Part shown: positions 19,953 to 30,600 of the stretch, one piece after another | Layout: the number at the start of each line of letters is the position of its first letter | How positions within the stretch are numbered: position 1 is the first letter of the stretch | Origin: Oreohelix idahoensis | Taxonomy: Eukaryota; Mollusca; Gastropoda; Stylommatophora; Oreohelicidae | NCBI GenBank assembly: GCA_024509875.1 | Contig: JAMPIV010016224.1 | Location: 1-64,000 of the forward strand | DNA: 64,000 bases | Direction of reading: 5' to 3' | Notes under the pieces: generated by a model | Databases searched by the model: none | Told to the model about the DNA's origin: nothing | What the model saw: only the letters and a program-made list of their open reading frames with translations | Made by a program: the position numbers and the translations under genes

Positions 19953-20395
19953 AAGTCCTTCATACGTTTTTTTTCTGTTTTGGAAAGCTCAATCCAACGA
20001 TCAACTGTGAGACGTGCCTTTGCAGTGAATTCTGAGAATTCTACACCCGTCTCAGGTACCATCGTTTTAAATAAAAGGCGATAGCCTTCCTCACTTAGCT
20101 GATATTTTTTTATCAAAGCCGCCCTAATGACATCATAATTATCCTTATCTGCTTCTCCTACAAGGCATAATCTAGTCAAAGATTCACCTTTCAAGTTTTC
20201 TGATAATTGATTAGCGTATTGTGATTTATCCACATTATGTGTACGACAAGAACGTTCAAATCTATCCAGCCAGAATGTAATATCGTCACTGGACTGATTG
20301 AACGGTGGAACCTTAACCTTGTAAGTAGAAGGTTTATCATTACCACTAGATGCCTGATTAACATTACTCATACTTGTCAATCTTAATTTCTCCAA
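19913..20395 (-). CDS. Gag middle segment of copy 3
   Basis: The segment encodes the Gag helical domain: VPPFNQSSDDITFWLDRFERSC, DNYDVIRAALIKKYQLSEEGYRLLF and FSEFTAKARLTVDRWIELSKTE. It aligns closely with 43764-44114 and 44092 onward in copy A. It is cut on both sides by length changes in A runs (T runs on the plus strand at 20420-20429 and about 19966-19973). It has no separate role; it is part of the capsid-forming Gag. Confidence 0.88.
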   Translation of the reverse strand: MEKLRLTSMSNVNQASSGNDKPSTYKVKVPPFNQSSDDITFWLDRFERSCRTHNVDKSQYANQLSENLKGESLTRLCLVGEADKDNYDVIRAALIKKYQLSEEGYRLLFKTMVPETGVEFSEFTAKARLTVDRWIELSKTEKKRMKDLWICCSEIRLCHV

Positions 20396-20412
20396 CTCAA
20401 ATTCATGTTCTC

Positions 20413-20847
20413 TTATTGCTTTTTTTTTTCTTCAGCCTCTCTGTCTAATCTTTTTTGTTCAGCTTCCCTGTCTAATCTTTTTTGTTCAGCTTCCCTGTCT
20501 AATCTTTTTTGTTCAGCTTCACTGTCTAATCTTTTTTGTTCAGCCGCAGCTTCTCTTTCCAATTTTTTTTGTTCAGCTTCACTGTCTAATCTTTTTTGTT
20601 CAGCCGCAGCTTCTCTTTCCAATTTTTTTTGTTCAGCTTCAAATCTCCTTTCCTCTACCTGCATCTGCAATTTCTTTTGTTCAGCAGCAGCCTCAGCTTC
20701 TCTTTCTAATCTTTTCTCTTCTGCCATAGCTCTTCTCTCTTCTGCAGCTAATGCTTTGTCATATTGAGCAACTGCCCATTGTTCTAATTGTTGACCAGTC
20801 TTATCAAGGGCTTTCCCTTGTGTAATGAAGTATTCCAAAGTAGACAT
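20413..20847 (-). CDS. Gag N-terminal coiled-coil segment of copy 3
   Basis: I start at MSTLEYFITQGKAL, which matches the start in copy A (MSTFEYFIEQGKAL); an in-frame methionine four codons upstream is also possible. After about 40 residues the chain becomes a long E/K/R/Q/A coiled coil built from nine-residue repeats such as EQKRLDREA and EQKKLEREA. These are visible in DNA as near-identical 27-base units between about 20440 and 20640. The segment ends in a run of ten A's where the register shifts into the next Gag piece. Coiled coils of this kind would support Gag-Gag assembly. Confidence 0.85.
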   Translation of the reverse strand: MSTLEYFITQGKALDKTGQQLEQWAVAQYDKALAAEERRAMAEEKRLEREAEAAAEQKKLQMQVEERRFEAEQKKLEREAAAEQKRLDSEAEQKKLEREAAAEQKRLDSEAEQKRLDREAEQKRLDREAEQKRLDREAEEKKKQ

Positions 20848-21944
20848 GATGTCTAACAATAATACTAATCACCTGAACCAATAATAATACCACAAGTTCT
20901 CAATGACTTGATTAATCAGTATACTATCCCAATATCTGTGGGTCACAAGCCTTTAATAAGGTCTTGTATAATAGTAATAATAATCAGGTACTGGTTTATA
21001 CCATAATCCAAGTGCAGTGCACAGGCAATTGTGTCTTATGAAATATACCTATATAAAACATATGTCAACCAACAGAATACATAAAGTACAAATAGGACTG
21101 ACAATACAAGAACGTTTGCAGAAATCAAAATAAATCAAATAGGGAAATCAATGAAAATAATCACTGAATCTGCAAAGAATAACAACACAAATGACGTCAC
21201 AATATATGAATATAAATTGTGAATAGAACTGAAAGATAGAAAAGGTTAGACCAACAAATTACAAACAAATCAAAACAAAACTAAAGAACAAAGAAATATT
21301 ACAAAAATAACAATAATTACAGACTTCACAGCTAACACAAAAGCAACAGTTGTCGCAGCAAATTTTCAATCAAGAAAATTGCACCTATAGAAAACGCCCA
21401 CAACGGACCCTCTATGACGTGGGATATTCTGTTGTGAGGACGCCGCCCAACCTTAAACACAACCCGCTGACATAGAAACTAACATACTATACAAACAAAT
21501 AACATGTAAACATAAATATATATAAATTATGTGTATGATAGTATGTGTTGCAAAATAGGCTCAGTCTTACAGTAATGGCAAAGTTATTTTTATGAAAACA
21601 AACAAACTGCCACTTTATTCAATTAAACATTCTGGCCTTAAATATTAAAGTTCATATATGGAAAACAAGAAGATCCATCGATGAAAATAGGACTTCTTAG
21701 TTCACTCATACTGTCTTCCTGTTAATATTGACAAGAATTGATCCAACTGTTCTGTGAAACTCTATAATGTCTAATGTAAAAAATGTCAACAACGCTGATC
21801 TACATACTGCATTCACCTGACAGGTCACGTGACGAAGTGTTGACAAAGAGCAAACCAATACTGCAAGTGTGTCGTATCAGCCACAGGAAACGGTCTGGTA
21901 TCGGTAATCTGTTGACTTCTGAACTTCTGCGAGGTCAAACCCAG
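20848..21944 (-). other. 5' leader of copy 3
   Basis: About 1.1 kb of A-rich, noncoding DNA separates the primer-binding site from the Gag start. I see no conserved frame or clear structure in it. Confidence 0.6.
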
Positions 21945-21947
21945 AAA

Positions 21948-21959
21948 GCTGGTCCACCA
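21948..21959 (-). other. Putative primer-binding site of copy 3
   Basis: TGGTGGACCAGC on the minus strand starts two bases after the LTR end (TTATCA). Copy A has TGGTGGCCAATAG in the equivalent place, five bases after its LTR end. Confidence 0.6.
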
Positions 21960-21961
21960 GT

Positions 21962-23471
21962 TGATAAAGGTTGATAACGTTGGATTTTTATTCCCGTTAA
22001 TGATATCCACCAAAAGATAGATATAAGTGGATGGAAGCAGACATCATCATCATCATCAGTTGATAAGATCTCTATGGTGTTGTTTGCTCCACTGTAGTGT
22101 ATGGAATGTCAACTTGACCTACGCAGTGGTGTGTAGACATGGATTGAGTGTATAATGTGCGAATGATGATAAAGGTTCGTGGTGTTGACAAAAAATGTTC
22201 TTTTCTCACACTCATGTATGGCTGGAAGTCATCGACACCAACGACTGTGTACCTTTTCTAAAGTTTAATTGGACGTACACACTCGACAGCACAGATAGTG
22301 ACAAATCACAGGTTGCCATAATACATCATAGTACAGTGGATAAATGGTCTTGCAATGTTACATGGGCACTCATGTAGAATAAGTGTATAATGGACTGTCA
22401 GTAGCCAAGCACTCAGTATCGCCCATACATATATCATCTGACTTCACTGACTGAGCACGTCAGCTTATAAACACTATTTCAGATGGCTTCTAAACCTAAT
22501 CTCGTCTAGCGACGATTCTTCAACATAATGTTCAGCACATATTTTTCCATATAATAATATTGAACCGCTAGCAATGGGTTCTCATGTGTAGCAGTGATCT
22601 CTGGACTGATCAAGCGATAATACGGGCATCCCTTTTCTCTTCTTGAAAGTCACTACATGTTTTGGTTCCAAGATGGCTTCACTCGTGAGCTGTCACTCAC
22701 GTTTGGATACAGATAATGAATCTGTCCTAAAGTTAGTCATTCATAAAACATTTCATTGCTCTGTAGATTTGATCATGAACAATTGACTGCAATCTACAGG
22801 ATATAGTGCTGCTAGGAATCGAAGTCGTTTTCATCGAGTCAAATATATTCTCTTAGACATTCAAATCGTAACTATCGAAAATGGTGGCTTCGATCGAGAG
22901 TTCATAAGAGTATCTTTGATTACCTTGGTATAGGAAATATGAAACTGCCATTCCTTGGCAATACGACTAAACACTGGGGTAAAGCATACACGATAGGTTT
23001 AGACGACTATCACCTTCCCCACAAATACTGAGATCACTTTTTCCCCGGCGACAGGCCGACATGGGAAACACACAGTCCCTATCAGGACGAAGCCAAATCA
23101 CCCCACCCTCTAGCGACACATCCGCCGAATAGCCTTCGACCTCTCTAGAGACAACAGAACATATAGTTCGACTTAGATATGTAAAGATATACAGATATAA
23201 GACAGACTCGTCCTACTCAGACAAACAATACACATAAATTCAGGCCATAGATATTCTGAAGCAAGAACAATCTATTATTACCCAAACAACGAATAAATCG
23301 CAGTAAAATGGATTTATCCGCGGAGTTTGATCGAAAGAGCCGACACAACTTTCAAGGGAAGTAACTCAATAATGACTTTCCCTTAAGCACTATTTTGCTT
23401 TCACAATATTTGCGAAGATAACAAGAATACCAATGTATAATATTGTAAGATATCAAAGACTGCACGTAACA
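21962..23471 (-). repeat. 5' LTR of copy 3
   Basis: This is the 1,510-bp partner of 13928-15431. The only difference I found is a longer CAT run near 22042-22058. Near-identity of two 1.5-kb LTRs argues for a young insertion. Confidence 0.96.
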
Positions 23472-23476
23472 GCATT
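23472..23476. other. Target-site duplication of copy 3, right
   Basis: GCATT, identical to 13923-13927. Confidence 0.92.
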
Positions 23477-24800
23477 GTTTTTCTTTCCTCATGTTCTTTA
23501 GGGTCTTATAGAACAATTTCTGGTTTTCTTGTGCATCTTTTTCTAGCTTTTCTCCAAATTCTTCCCAGGACTTCTGTTTTGCTGCTAGCACTTTGTTCTT
23601 TGCTTCTGTTCTGAGTGTCACATATTCTCTATATTTTTCCATTTGTCCTGTTGTGTTTTTAGCTCCCAAGTATTGTTTCCATGCCATTTTCTTCTCTCTT
23701 ATTTTCTCTTTGACTTCCTCTGTCCACCAAGGTGTCCTCTTTCTCTGGTTCCCAAGTCGGACTTCACCGCATGCTTCTGCAGCAGCTGTCTTTATGATAT
23801 CCTTGAATTTATTCCAGAGGGTTTCCAAGTCATCAGGTCGTTCTTCTGTGTTGCTCACTGCTGTAGCAATAAGCCCCTGATATCTGGTCTTAATTTCTGG
23901 CTCTCTAAGCTTGTAGGTCCTAATGCTCATTTCTCCTGCTCGTTTACTTGGTTTCTTGCGTGATGTTGGGCAGTTCCTAGGCTGAGCAACTCTTTCAGTT
24001 GTTCGTTTGATTGTTAGCAGGTAGTGATCACTTCCAATCTCTGGCCCCCTCCAGACTCTTGCATCTCGGACATATCTGAATGAGCTTCTCCGAACAATGG
24101 CATAGTCGATCACTGACTTCTCATTCTTGGTTGGTTCACATCTAGTGTATGCATGTATGCGCTTATGGGGGAACTTTGTGTTTGTAATGATCAGATTCTG
24201 CTCACTGCAGAATCTAAGGAGTCGCTTTCCATTGTCATTGAGAGTATCTTCTCCATATCTTCCGATAACTCCACCCCATCTAGCATGGTCATTTCCAACT
24301 CTGGCATTAAAATCTCCGAGCATAATAACTTCATCTAGGCAGTCATCCACTGTCCTTTGAAGCAGCTCGAAGAATTCCTCCTTGACCTCTGCTCTCTCAT
24401 CCTCATTTGGCCCATACACTATGACCAGGTTGACTATGGTTTCTCCTTCTTTTAGTTTTACAACCATAATGCGCTCCGAGACAAAGTTCCATCCCTTGAT
24501 ACTATCTTTTTGATTTTGGGCCACAATGCAACCCACGCCCCCTTTAGCTCTTTCAGATATGGGTACACCATTGTAGAGCAACGTGTTGCCATCGAGATCC
24601 ATGACTCCTTGTCCTTTTTTCTTCGTTTCCGTTATAGCCAGGATTTCTAGTTTTGCTTTCCTCATCTCTTCCACCAGCTCCTCTTCCTTCCCATTTATAC
24701 TTCTTGTATTCCAAGTTCCATAAGTCGTAGTCCGTAGTCCGTTCCAGTTCGTCGCCTTTAGAATCAGTCCAGTTTTCTCTCTTGTAGTTCGCGTAATCAT
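23472..24800 (-). CDS. APE-type endonuclease part of the RTE LINE ORF
   Basis: The minus-strand frame starts with MITRTTREKTG and encodes an apurinic-endonuclease-like nuclease that nicks target DNA to prime reverse transcription. All main catalytic blocks are visible: GTWNTRSINGK (N), ILAITETKKK (E), VIVYGPNEDER, VIMLGDFNARVG (D, N) and IGSDHYLLTI (SDH). A lysine-rich linker follows up to KNMRKEKQC, where the Gmr1-like element intervenes. From 24800 to 23472 there are exactly 443 codons, and translation would resume in the same register at 13922. The protein was therefore intact when the passenger arrived. An in-frame Met further upstream was not seen; a start in another frame at 24873 gives no recognisable domain. 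Confidence 0.92.
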
Positions 24801-24927
24801 GATTTAAAGCAAACAGGTGATTGGCCTGTTGTGCCTTTGCATGGTGGAGGGGCTGCCTCCTTACGGCCTCCATACAGGCCGCCCTCCTCCTTTTTCATCC
24901 GGGCTTGGGACCGGCATTGGCGGAGTT
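24801..24927 (-). other. 5' untranslated region of the RTE LINE
   Basis: These 127 bases form the 5' end of the LINE up to the target-site duplication. They are GC-richer than the surroundings. As in other RTE elements the leader is short; any promoter would have to be internal. Confidence 0.65.
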
Positions 24928-24940
24928 CGTTAAGAAACCT
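24928..24940. other. Right target-site duplication of the RTE LINE
   Basis: CGTTAAGAAACCT, identical to 12200-12212. Confidence 0.95.
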
Positions 24941-25258
24941 CTGAGTCAAATTCCTCGAAGACTGCAGAATTTACTGATGCGCAGCCATCGATATGACTTT
25001 GAATTCCAATGGGTACAAGGTTCCGATCTTCTTATAGCCGACACACTGTCCAGAGTTTGTATTCATAATGTTACATTGGATTCCTTAGCTGATAGAGAGA
25101 GCAATGCAGGAGCTGATGCACCTGTAAGATTACCTGAAATACCAGATGTGATGATGGAAAAGATTAAAGCTGAAACTCTCAAAGACAGCGTGCTCCAGAG
25201 GTTGAAGTCGACCATTTTGGATGGGTGGCCTAAAAGAAAGTCTGATGTACCAGCCTAG
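24941..25258 (+). CDS. RNase H C-terminus and connector of X1
   Basis: Directly after the LINE, RNase H resumes with LSQIPRRLQNLLMRSHRYDF, FQWVQGSDLLIADTLSRV. These are the final RNase H blocks of gypsy elements, before the linker to integrase. A single in-frame TAG at 25256-25258 separates this piece from the integrase frame, which continues in the same register. The stop is the only lesion between RNase H and integrase that I can see apart from the LINE. Confidence 0.88.
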   Translation: MSQIPRRLQNLLMRSHRYDFEFQWVQGSDLLIADTLSRVCIHNVTLDSLADRESNAGADAPVRLPEIPDVMMEKIKAETLKDSVLQRLKSTILDGWPKRKSDVPA

Positions 25259-25261
25259 CTT

Positions 25262-26455
25262 ATGCCTTATTTTGACATTCGTGATACTCTGACAACAGAA
25301 AAAGGCATAATACTTAAAGGAGAGCGTATTCTTATCCAAAAAGCAATGAGGTCTGAAATCAAGCAGAAGCTACACGCTGCTCATCTTGCATTTGACAGCA
25401 TGATGCGCCGGGCCAGAAGTTGTCTGTTTTGGATCGGCATGACGGCTGAGATTCGACAGATAGCTGACAGTTGTCCAGAATGTCAAGAAACGAAGGCAAG
25501 GAATACTAAAGAACCTTTAAACCAACACTCAAGAGGTTTATCACCCTGGGAGAAAGTTGGCACTGACATCTTTATTATAGAAGGCCAATATTATTTAGTC
25601 CTGATTGACTACTTCTCCAGCTTCATTGAAGTAGACTTTCTACCTACAATGACAGCACAGTTAGTAATCAGGAAATTGAAGTCTCAATTTGCTCGTTATG
25701 GTGTCCCTAAAGTTATTGTATCTGACCAAGGTACTCAGTTTACGTCTGCACAGTTCAGATCATTTACTGCTAGATGGGGAATACTTCATGTTAAATCAGC
25801 ACCAGGTCACCATAAAGCCAATGGATTAGCTGAATCTGCTGTGAAACTCATAAAGGGTATGATGAGAAAGACTGTTCAGGACAATACAGATGCATATGAG
25901 GCACTACTTGAACTTCGTAATACGCCAAGACAAGGGTTTGATCTAAGTCCAGCAGAAATACTGTTCAACAGGAAACTGCGTACACTGATACCTTCTGCAG
26001 TGAAACCCGTTGCATCTCACAGTAGAGTTATTGAAAGTAGAGGCAAGAGAGACAGATCAGTGAAGAAGTATTATGATAAAACTGCTCATGATCTGCCCAA
26101 GTTGTCTCACCAGCCAGTCTACTATCAAGACCCTGAACAACCAAACTGGCAACCTGGAAGGATCGATAAAAGGCTCTCTGAAAGACCTAAAACAACACCT
26201 TTCACACCTGATCCCGAGGACCTGGAAATTGATGTCTCCTCTCCAGTTCTACACGAGCAACAGGCTGTTTTGCCAGACATGGAAAACACTAGTGAAGTAA
26301 ACATTTCCAATCTTCCAGAAGTTGATCCTTCAACTCCAGCTACTTCTAGTCCTGGGAAAGCTGGCAAAGAATATTCTCTCCTACCATCTTGCCCTAAGAG
26401 ACCTCAAAGAGATCGCAAGAAACCCTCTTGGATGAATGACTTTGTTCACTCATAA
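25262..26455 (+). CDS. Integrase of X1
   Basis: The frame starts within integrase: an HHCC zinc-binding region (KLHAAHLAFDSM ... ADSCPECQE), the DDE core (VGTDIFIIEG, VIVSDQGTQF, HKANGLAESAVK) and a C-terminal region ending DRKKPSWMNDFVHS. It lies downstream of RT-RNase H, the standard gypsy order. The methionine at 25262 is probably not a real start; it is where the frame reopens after the TAG at 25256. The C-terminal tail (LPKLSHQPVYYQDPEQPNWQ) resembles the substrate-binding tail of integrases related to the K02A2.6-like group. Confidence 0.9.
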   Translation: MPYFDIRDTLTTEKGIILKGERILIQKAMRSEIKQKLHAAHLAFDSMMRRARSCLFWIGMTAEIRQIADSCPECQETKARNTKEPLNQHSRGLSPWEKVGTDIFIIEGQYYLVLIDYFSSFIEVDFLPTMTAQLVIRKLKSQFARYGVPKVIVSDQGTQFTSAQFRSFTARWGILHVKSAPGHHKANGLAESAVKLIKGMMRKTVQDNTDAYEALLELRNTPRQGFDLSPAEILFNRKLRTLIPSAVKPVASHSRVIESRGKRDRSVKKYYDKTAHDLPKLSHQPVYYQDPEQPNWQPGRIDKRLSERPKTTPFTPDPEDLEIDVSSPVLHEQQAVLPDMENTSEVNISNLPEVDPSTPATSSPGKAGKEYSLLPSCPKRPQRDRKKPSWMNDFVHS

Positions 26456-26469
26456 AGAAGGGGGGATTT
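26455..26469 (+). other. Polypurine tract of X1
   Basis: A purine run containing AAGAAGGGGGGA ends three T's before the TGATG start of the 3' LTR, the expected location for plus-strand priming. Confidence 0.75.
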
Positions 26470-26698
26470 TGATGGGGTCATCTCCGTGGTTATCTTGTTT
26501 CCTACTAGAGTTACTTGCCCTTATACTTCTACTTCCTTCTTCCTACTTCCTGTTTCTAAGATGGTCAATTAAACATGTCGTTATGTATTCAGTGTGTTCG
26601 CCTTCGTGATTATGCTTCGTAACGTGAGTATGTATGACAGCCAGCCACGTCTCATTATAATTAACAATATTTACTACACACGACGGTAAATATCAACA
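26470..26698 (+). repeat. 3' LTR of X1
   Basis: This is the 229-bp partner of 9458-9688, ending ATCAACA. It is followed by ATTGG, the imperfect duplication of ATTGT. Confidence 0.9.
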
Positions 26699-26703
26699 AT
26701 TGG

Positions 26704-27368
26704 GGATACAAATTCTTACGTGTGCACTTCTCTCTGTAATAACTAAATCAACTATGAATTTGTAAAGAACATATAACAAATTTAATGATCAGTTACTTTT
26801 GAACAAATGTAAATAAATAGGAGATGGTGATGTCGGCTTTAGAAGCTTAATGTAGGGAAGAAAAACAACGTTCTTCTGTATTTGGCCTGCTAGAAATGTT
26901 ACTTAACTTCTAAAACGCTAAAGTGTTGATGCGGCTGTTTCTGTCAATTCGCCTCTGTGGTAAGGGCATGACTCCAGATCAGTTAAAGAGGTAACCTCTT
27001 CTGGTCAAGGCAGGTATCTTCACCACCCGTGGAACTTAGGTGTCCAGTGTCGATCACAAGCGTTGAGCCACAGAATAGAAGTACAACTGGTATCGTAGAA
27101 TAGTGCCTCAAATGGTCTCTTCGATTCGTACCATAAACTTAAGAGGAAATAAAAGAGTAAAACCTCTGCTAAGTCTTTGCTTTCCTGATTTTAATCAGGC
27201 GCCTTTCCCGCTGTTCGTCCACCGATTCCTGTCTCTGAATTTTTTAATCTCCCTGAGCGTACATCATATATGATGAAAAATCACCATTCTTTTATTTTAT
27301 TTTATTGAAAAATTGCGGCTGGACAGCGGCAAGTGCGATGGCTTGTGCCTGGGTGAACATGTTTAAGT
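26704..27368. other. Unassigned flank
   Basis: I see no gene or recognisable element here. It should hold the remainder of the I-like LINE that X1 interrupted, but I could not confirm a coding match. Confidence 0.4.
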
Positions 27369-27370
27369 AT

Positions 27371-27648
27371 AAAAGGTAAAGTTAAAAGATCCCGTTACAC
27401 GCCCATTGAGGCATATTGGGATTATGGTGTTAGGCCCATATTTTCTTGACCAACGGCACACTAGGGGTGATGTGTTCAGCATCACACCGGTCGCTTTAAC
27501 CTTCCCAGAGTTGCTCTGGTACCCTATTCATGAGGCTGAGTCGAACTCGGAGCTGTTGCGGTCTAAAAAAATCCCACATCAAATGGGGATCGAAATATGG
27601 ACCACCGAGCTAGGAAGCCAGTGCACTAACCACTGCGCTACCGCGGCT
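27371..27648 (-). mobile_element. tRNA-headed SINE, minus-strand copy
   Basis: The reverse complement aligns over its whole length with the SINE at 58747-59022: AGCCGCGGTAGC and GTGGTTAGTGCACTGGC at the head, CACATCACCCC in the body, and CAATGGGCGTGTAACGGG near the tail. The A box is close to consensus (TAGCGCAGTGG); the B box has mutated (TTTCGATCCCC). Short direct repeats TTTAAGT flank it at 27362 and 27653. It is more diverged than the other copy. Confidence 0.85.
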
Positions 27649-27659
27649 ATGCTTTAAGT

Positions 27660-30600
27660 GTACATACTTAACTTATTACAAATGATAGTAAATATATACA
27701 TATGATGTCATCATCATCCACTCCCTGCTCCACTTGGAGTATGGGGTTACCTCTGCTTTTGGTTCCCTGTGAGAACTAGCACAAAGCAATCGCCAGCGCT
27801 TTGCTGTGGTGGTTCATTTTTGCTGTGTGATTTGTGGTGGTTACTGGCCTGTCGGGCTTACTGTATGTGGCCGACGTATCTTTAGATATGGTTTTTGTTT
27901 GCGAATGTTATTGTGGGCCATATGGATAGGTCAATGGTGACAAGACGAACATCACGGTAACGACTAGGTCATAAGACTGACCAATTGATAAGCAAATCAC
28001 ATTGGACCCATTGTTTGACGATAATGACGACACGATTTATTACAGGCAAGGACATTGACATCATGTGTAGGTATAGTAGATCATCAATATGGTTTCATGG
28101 CAAATACATTGGTATATATAACAGTCAGCATGGCCGTTGACTGACATCACTGGTCGTTATGACTTCAATGTTAACGGCTTGACAGAATACATGGTACTGT
28201 CGAATTGACCATGTTCATCTTCTTTACGTAGACATATATTAATTTGAAATATCAATCCGCTCCTGATGTCAGGGGGTCGCACTAGCAGCTTGACACATCG
28301 AGTCCAACTGAAGCTCTGCCGTAACACTGCAGGAGGTCAAGTATCTGAGGCGAGATACTTAATAAAAACGAGCCGTCTTTTGGCTAAATATTTATACTGG
28401 AACGATTCTTGGTATAGCTCATCGAGAATAGCTTCTTCATTTTTCAAGTAATTATAATATTATCATCCGCATGTCTTCCCTAGACTTATGGCAAGTACAT
28501 GAAAAATCACGTCTATCTCAGACGGAGAATATTGGGATCCTGCCTCCAGCATCGTTGCTGAATAGCAACAGATCACCGCGACAAAACACATCATACCGTT
28601 CAAACATCGTGCGCGGTGGTACGCAAATAATCAAACATACAATTAACTTAGATACTCAAAAGTGCGTCTATACTAGACTCACCTGTGAGGATCTCAAACA
28701 TTTAACTACCCCGCGAAAATATAACTTAACATTCATGAATATATCATTTTCACATGCAGAGGTTGCCAGCCTCATTTTGGCCTGAATAGCCATCAGCAAG
28801 TTCAAATATGTTAAATTCAAAGTATAAAATATGTTACAACTCACCCCAATAGTTCGTAAATCTAGAATTCTTGCTCAGTAGAATAGTCTTGGCAACTTGA
28901 TAAATATGCCTCGAACACGCATCAGGGATATATTCTAGTTAGAATCCCCCTGTGACTTTGCGAGTAAGTCCTGTAGGAGTCCGAGCTTTCTATTTTTGAC
29001 AATTCTGGAATGCAATGTGTTTTAGCCTCCGAATTTGCTAGATTATATTGCAGTTTTCCTGCTCACGCTTCCACCTGGCGTTTCCGACAAAACTTCCAAT
29101 CAGAATAAATGTTTATTTCTGATATCATATGATCCAATCCATGAGCAGAATGTAGTGTGTCGGGGTTGTAAGTTATTTACTTTCCCCCGCGTGTTTTAAA
29201 ATATTTTAAAATTTAAACACATGACCTCATCTCCCATATATGGCTCGACTTCTTCCGTCTCTCTTCGGTAACCTTTCAATTACGATTCATAACCTGGCCT
29301 GCAGATAGTGTCCTTGCTAATTTGTCTATCCAGACGGGTTTCTCTGTAATAATTACACGGACAATGTCTGGACGGAAATGATTAAGAAATCATCACCTGT
29401 ACTTTCCTTGTCCCCAGAAGGATAAATCGCGACATATCGTTGCATCCAGATACCTTTACCAGACAACATCTGGTCTTCCTTTTGTATTATCCGCCCAGGT
29501 GTCTGAACGCGTTTGTAGTGAACAATGCGCCTGGACGGACATCTTCACGGTTACCGTAGGAAGTCAGTCTGGTTTAACAACTTAAGCGATTACAATTAAT
29601 CCTTAAGGATGGTCAATTAGCCGTGAAATAACACTATCGCAGTATGAACAGAGGTCAACAAATCTAAGGTGCGGCGATGAGGCAGGTTTATGTGCGTAAA
29701 ATGAAGAAATAAATGCATAGTTGCAGAGAGAGAGAGAGAGAGAGAGAAAATGAGAAAAGGCGGACGACCAATTATGTGACATATACTGAAAGTTAACTTC
29801 ACTTCCAAGAAAAGATCGCTATATATCTTATACAGTTCACGAAAAAATTGATTTTAAGTAAGCTGACTTACGGGTTTTCACTAGGTTACGGTGAAAGTAC
29901 CATTAAACCTTGGGGGCACGATGCTTATAAGTGCCGGTGGTAGACGGCTTGTCTTATATTTACCTGGGTTAACATTTATTGTTTTCCCTGTCCGTTACCT
30001 AGAGATCTACCAAATGATGCCTTGGGATCTACTGGTAGATCAAGACCGACCCCTGGTGTGAACCTGTATGCTGATGCTTTATTTGAAACTTACTTAACGT
30101 TTACATTCAACGGGAAGGCCAATGAAGTTGTCAAATAATTACGATATGGTGATTTTAGTTTCATTGTGTCCTTGCTAGTTCTTTACGTTTGCGACTTGTA
30201 ATGTTATTACAGCCATGCATCATTTCTGTACAGAAACACTGTCGTCTGGAATGACCGGTTGGAGTAAAAATTCTCTTATACAGCGGTAACATACTGTTTC
30301 CTACCCCTTCGACACGTAATCTGGGTGGTCGTTGAGGTACCATGCTCTGTTGAACGCTTTATTATTTCTTTCCACAAGTGTCCGAGTGGGGTGATTGCGC
30401 AGAATAGGACTGAAAGGGTATGCCAAGGTCACTAATGTGGAACTGTTGGCAAAAACCAGATAGACGCCATTTGAGGAGAAGGTGCTGGCGTTGGATAGGA
30501 CATACATCAGTAAAATCAGTTGATGGCATTACATGACAGTACTTGTTCTGGAATCACCAGGGTAAACGAAATAAAGTGAAGCCAGAAACACGGAGCGAAA

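Larger units (their letters stand above)
13928..23471 (-). mobile_element. Gmr1-like Ty3/gypsy element, copy 3
   Basis: This 9.5-kb LTR element on the minus strand has LTRs of 1,504 and 1,510 bp that looked the same by eye apart from two extra CAT units in the 5' LTR, so insertion looks recent. It is bounded by GCATT duplications. Coding order is Gag-PR-INT-RT-RNase H. The single polyprotein is broken into four open pieces by three one-base register changes, all in A or T runs. It sits inside the RTE LINE. Confidence 0.95.
12213..24927 (-). mobile_element. Full-length RTE-type LINE, split by a Gmr1-like element
   Basis: On the minus strand the element starts at 24927 and ends at 12213 with a short ACTAAGTAAGTA tail. 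Without its passenger (13928-23471 plus one duplicated 5-mer) it is about 3.2 kb, the size expected for RTE elements. A perfect 13-bp target-site duplication flanks it. One long frame encodes an APE endonuclease and an RT, and the frame is intact across the passenger's insertion point. A 5'-truncated sister copy lies at 32177-32329. Confidence 0.93.
9458..26698 (+). mobile_element. Ty3/gypsy element X, copy 1 (X1), split by nested insertions
   Basis: LTRs at 9458-9688 and 26470-26698 (231 and 229 bp) bracket Gag-PR, RT-RNase H and integrase in the ordinary gypsy order. The flanks read ATTGT before the left LTR and ATTGG after the right one, an imperfect 5-bp duplication. The coding region is interrupted inside RNase H (at 12212/12213) by a full-length RTE LINE that itself holds a Gmr1-like element. 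Removing the insert and one duplicated target restores reading of RNase H across the site. The element landed in an I-like LINE. A second copy (X2) starts at 56946. Confidence 0.9.

Noticed and set aside
26704..27368. The 5' half of the I-like LINE on the far side of X1
   Set aside because: It should be here if X1 simply inserted, but the minus-strand translation gave stops and no recognisable endonuclease, so I do not claim it.
27406..27657. An 83-codon plus-strand frame
   Set aside because: It is antisense to the SINE copy at 27371-27648.
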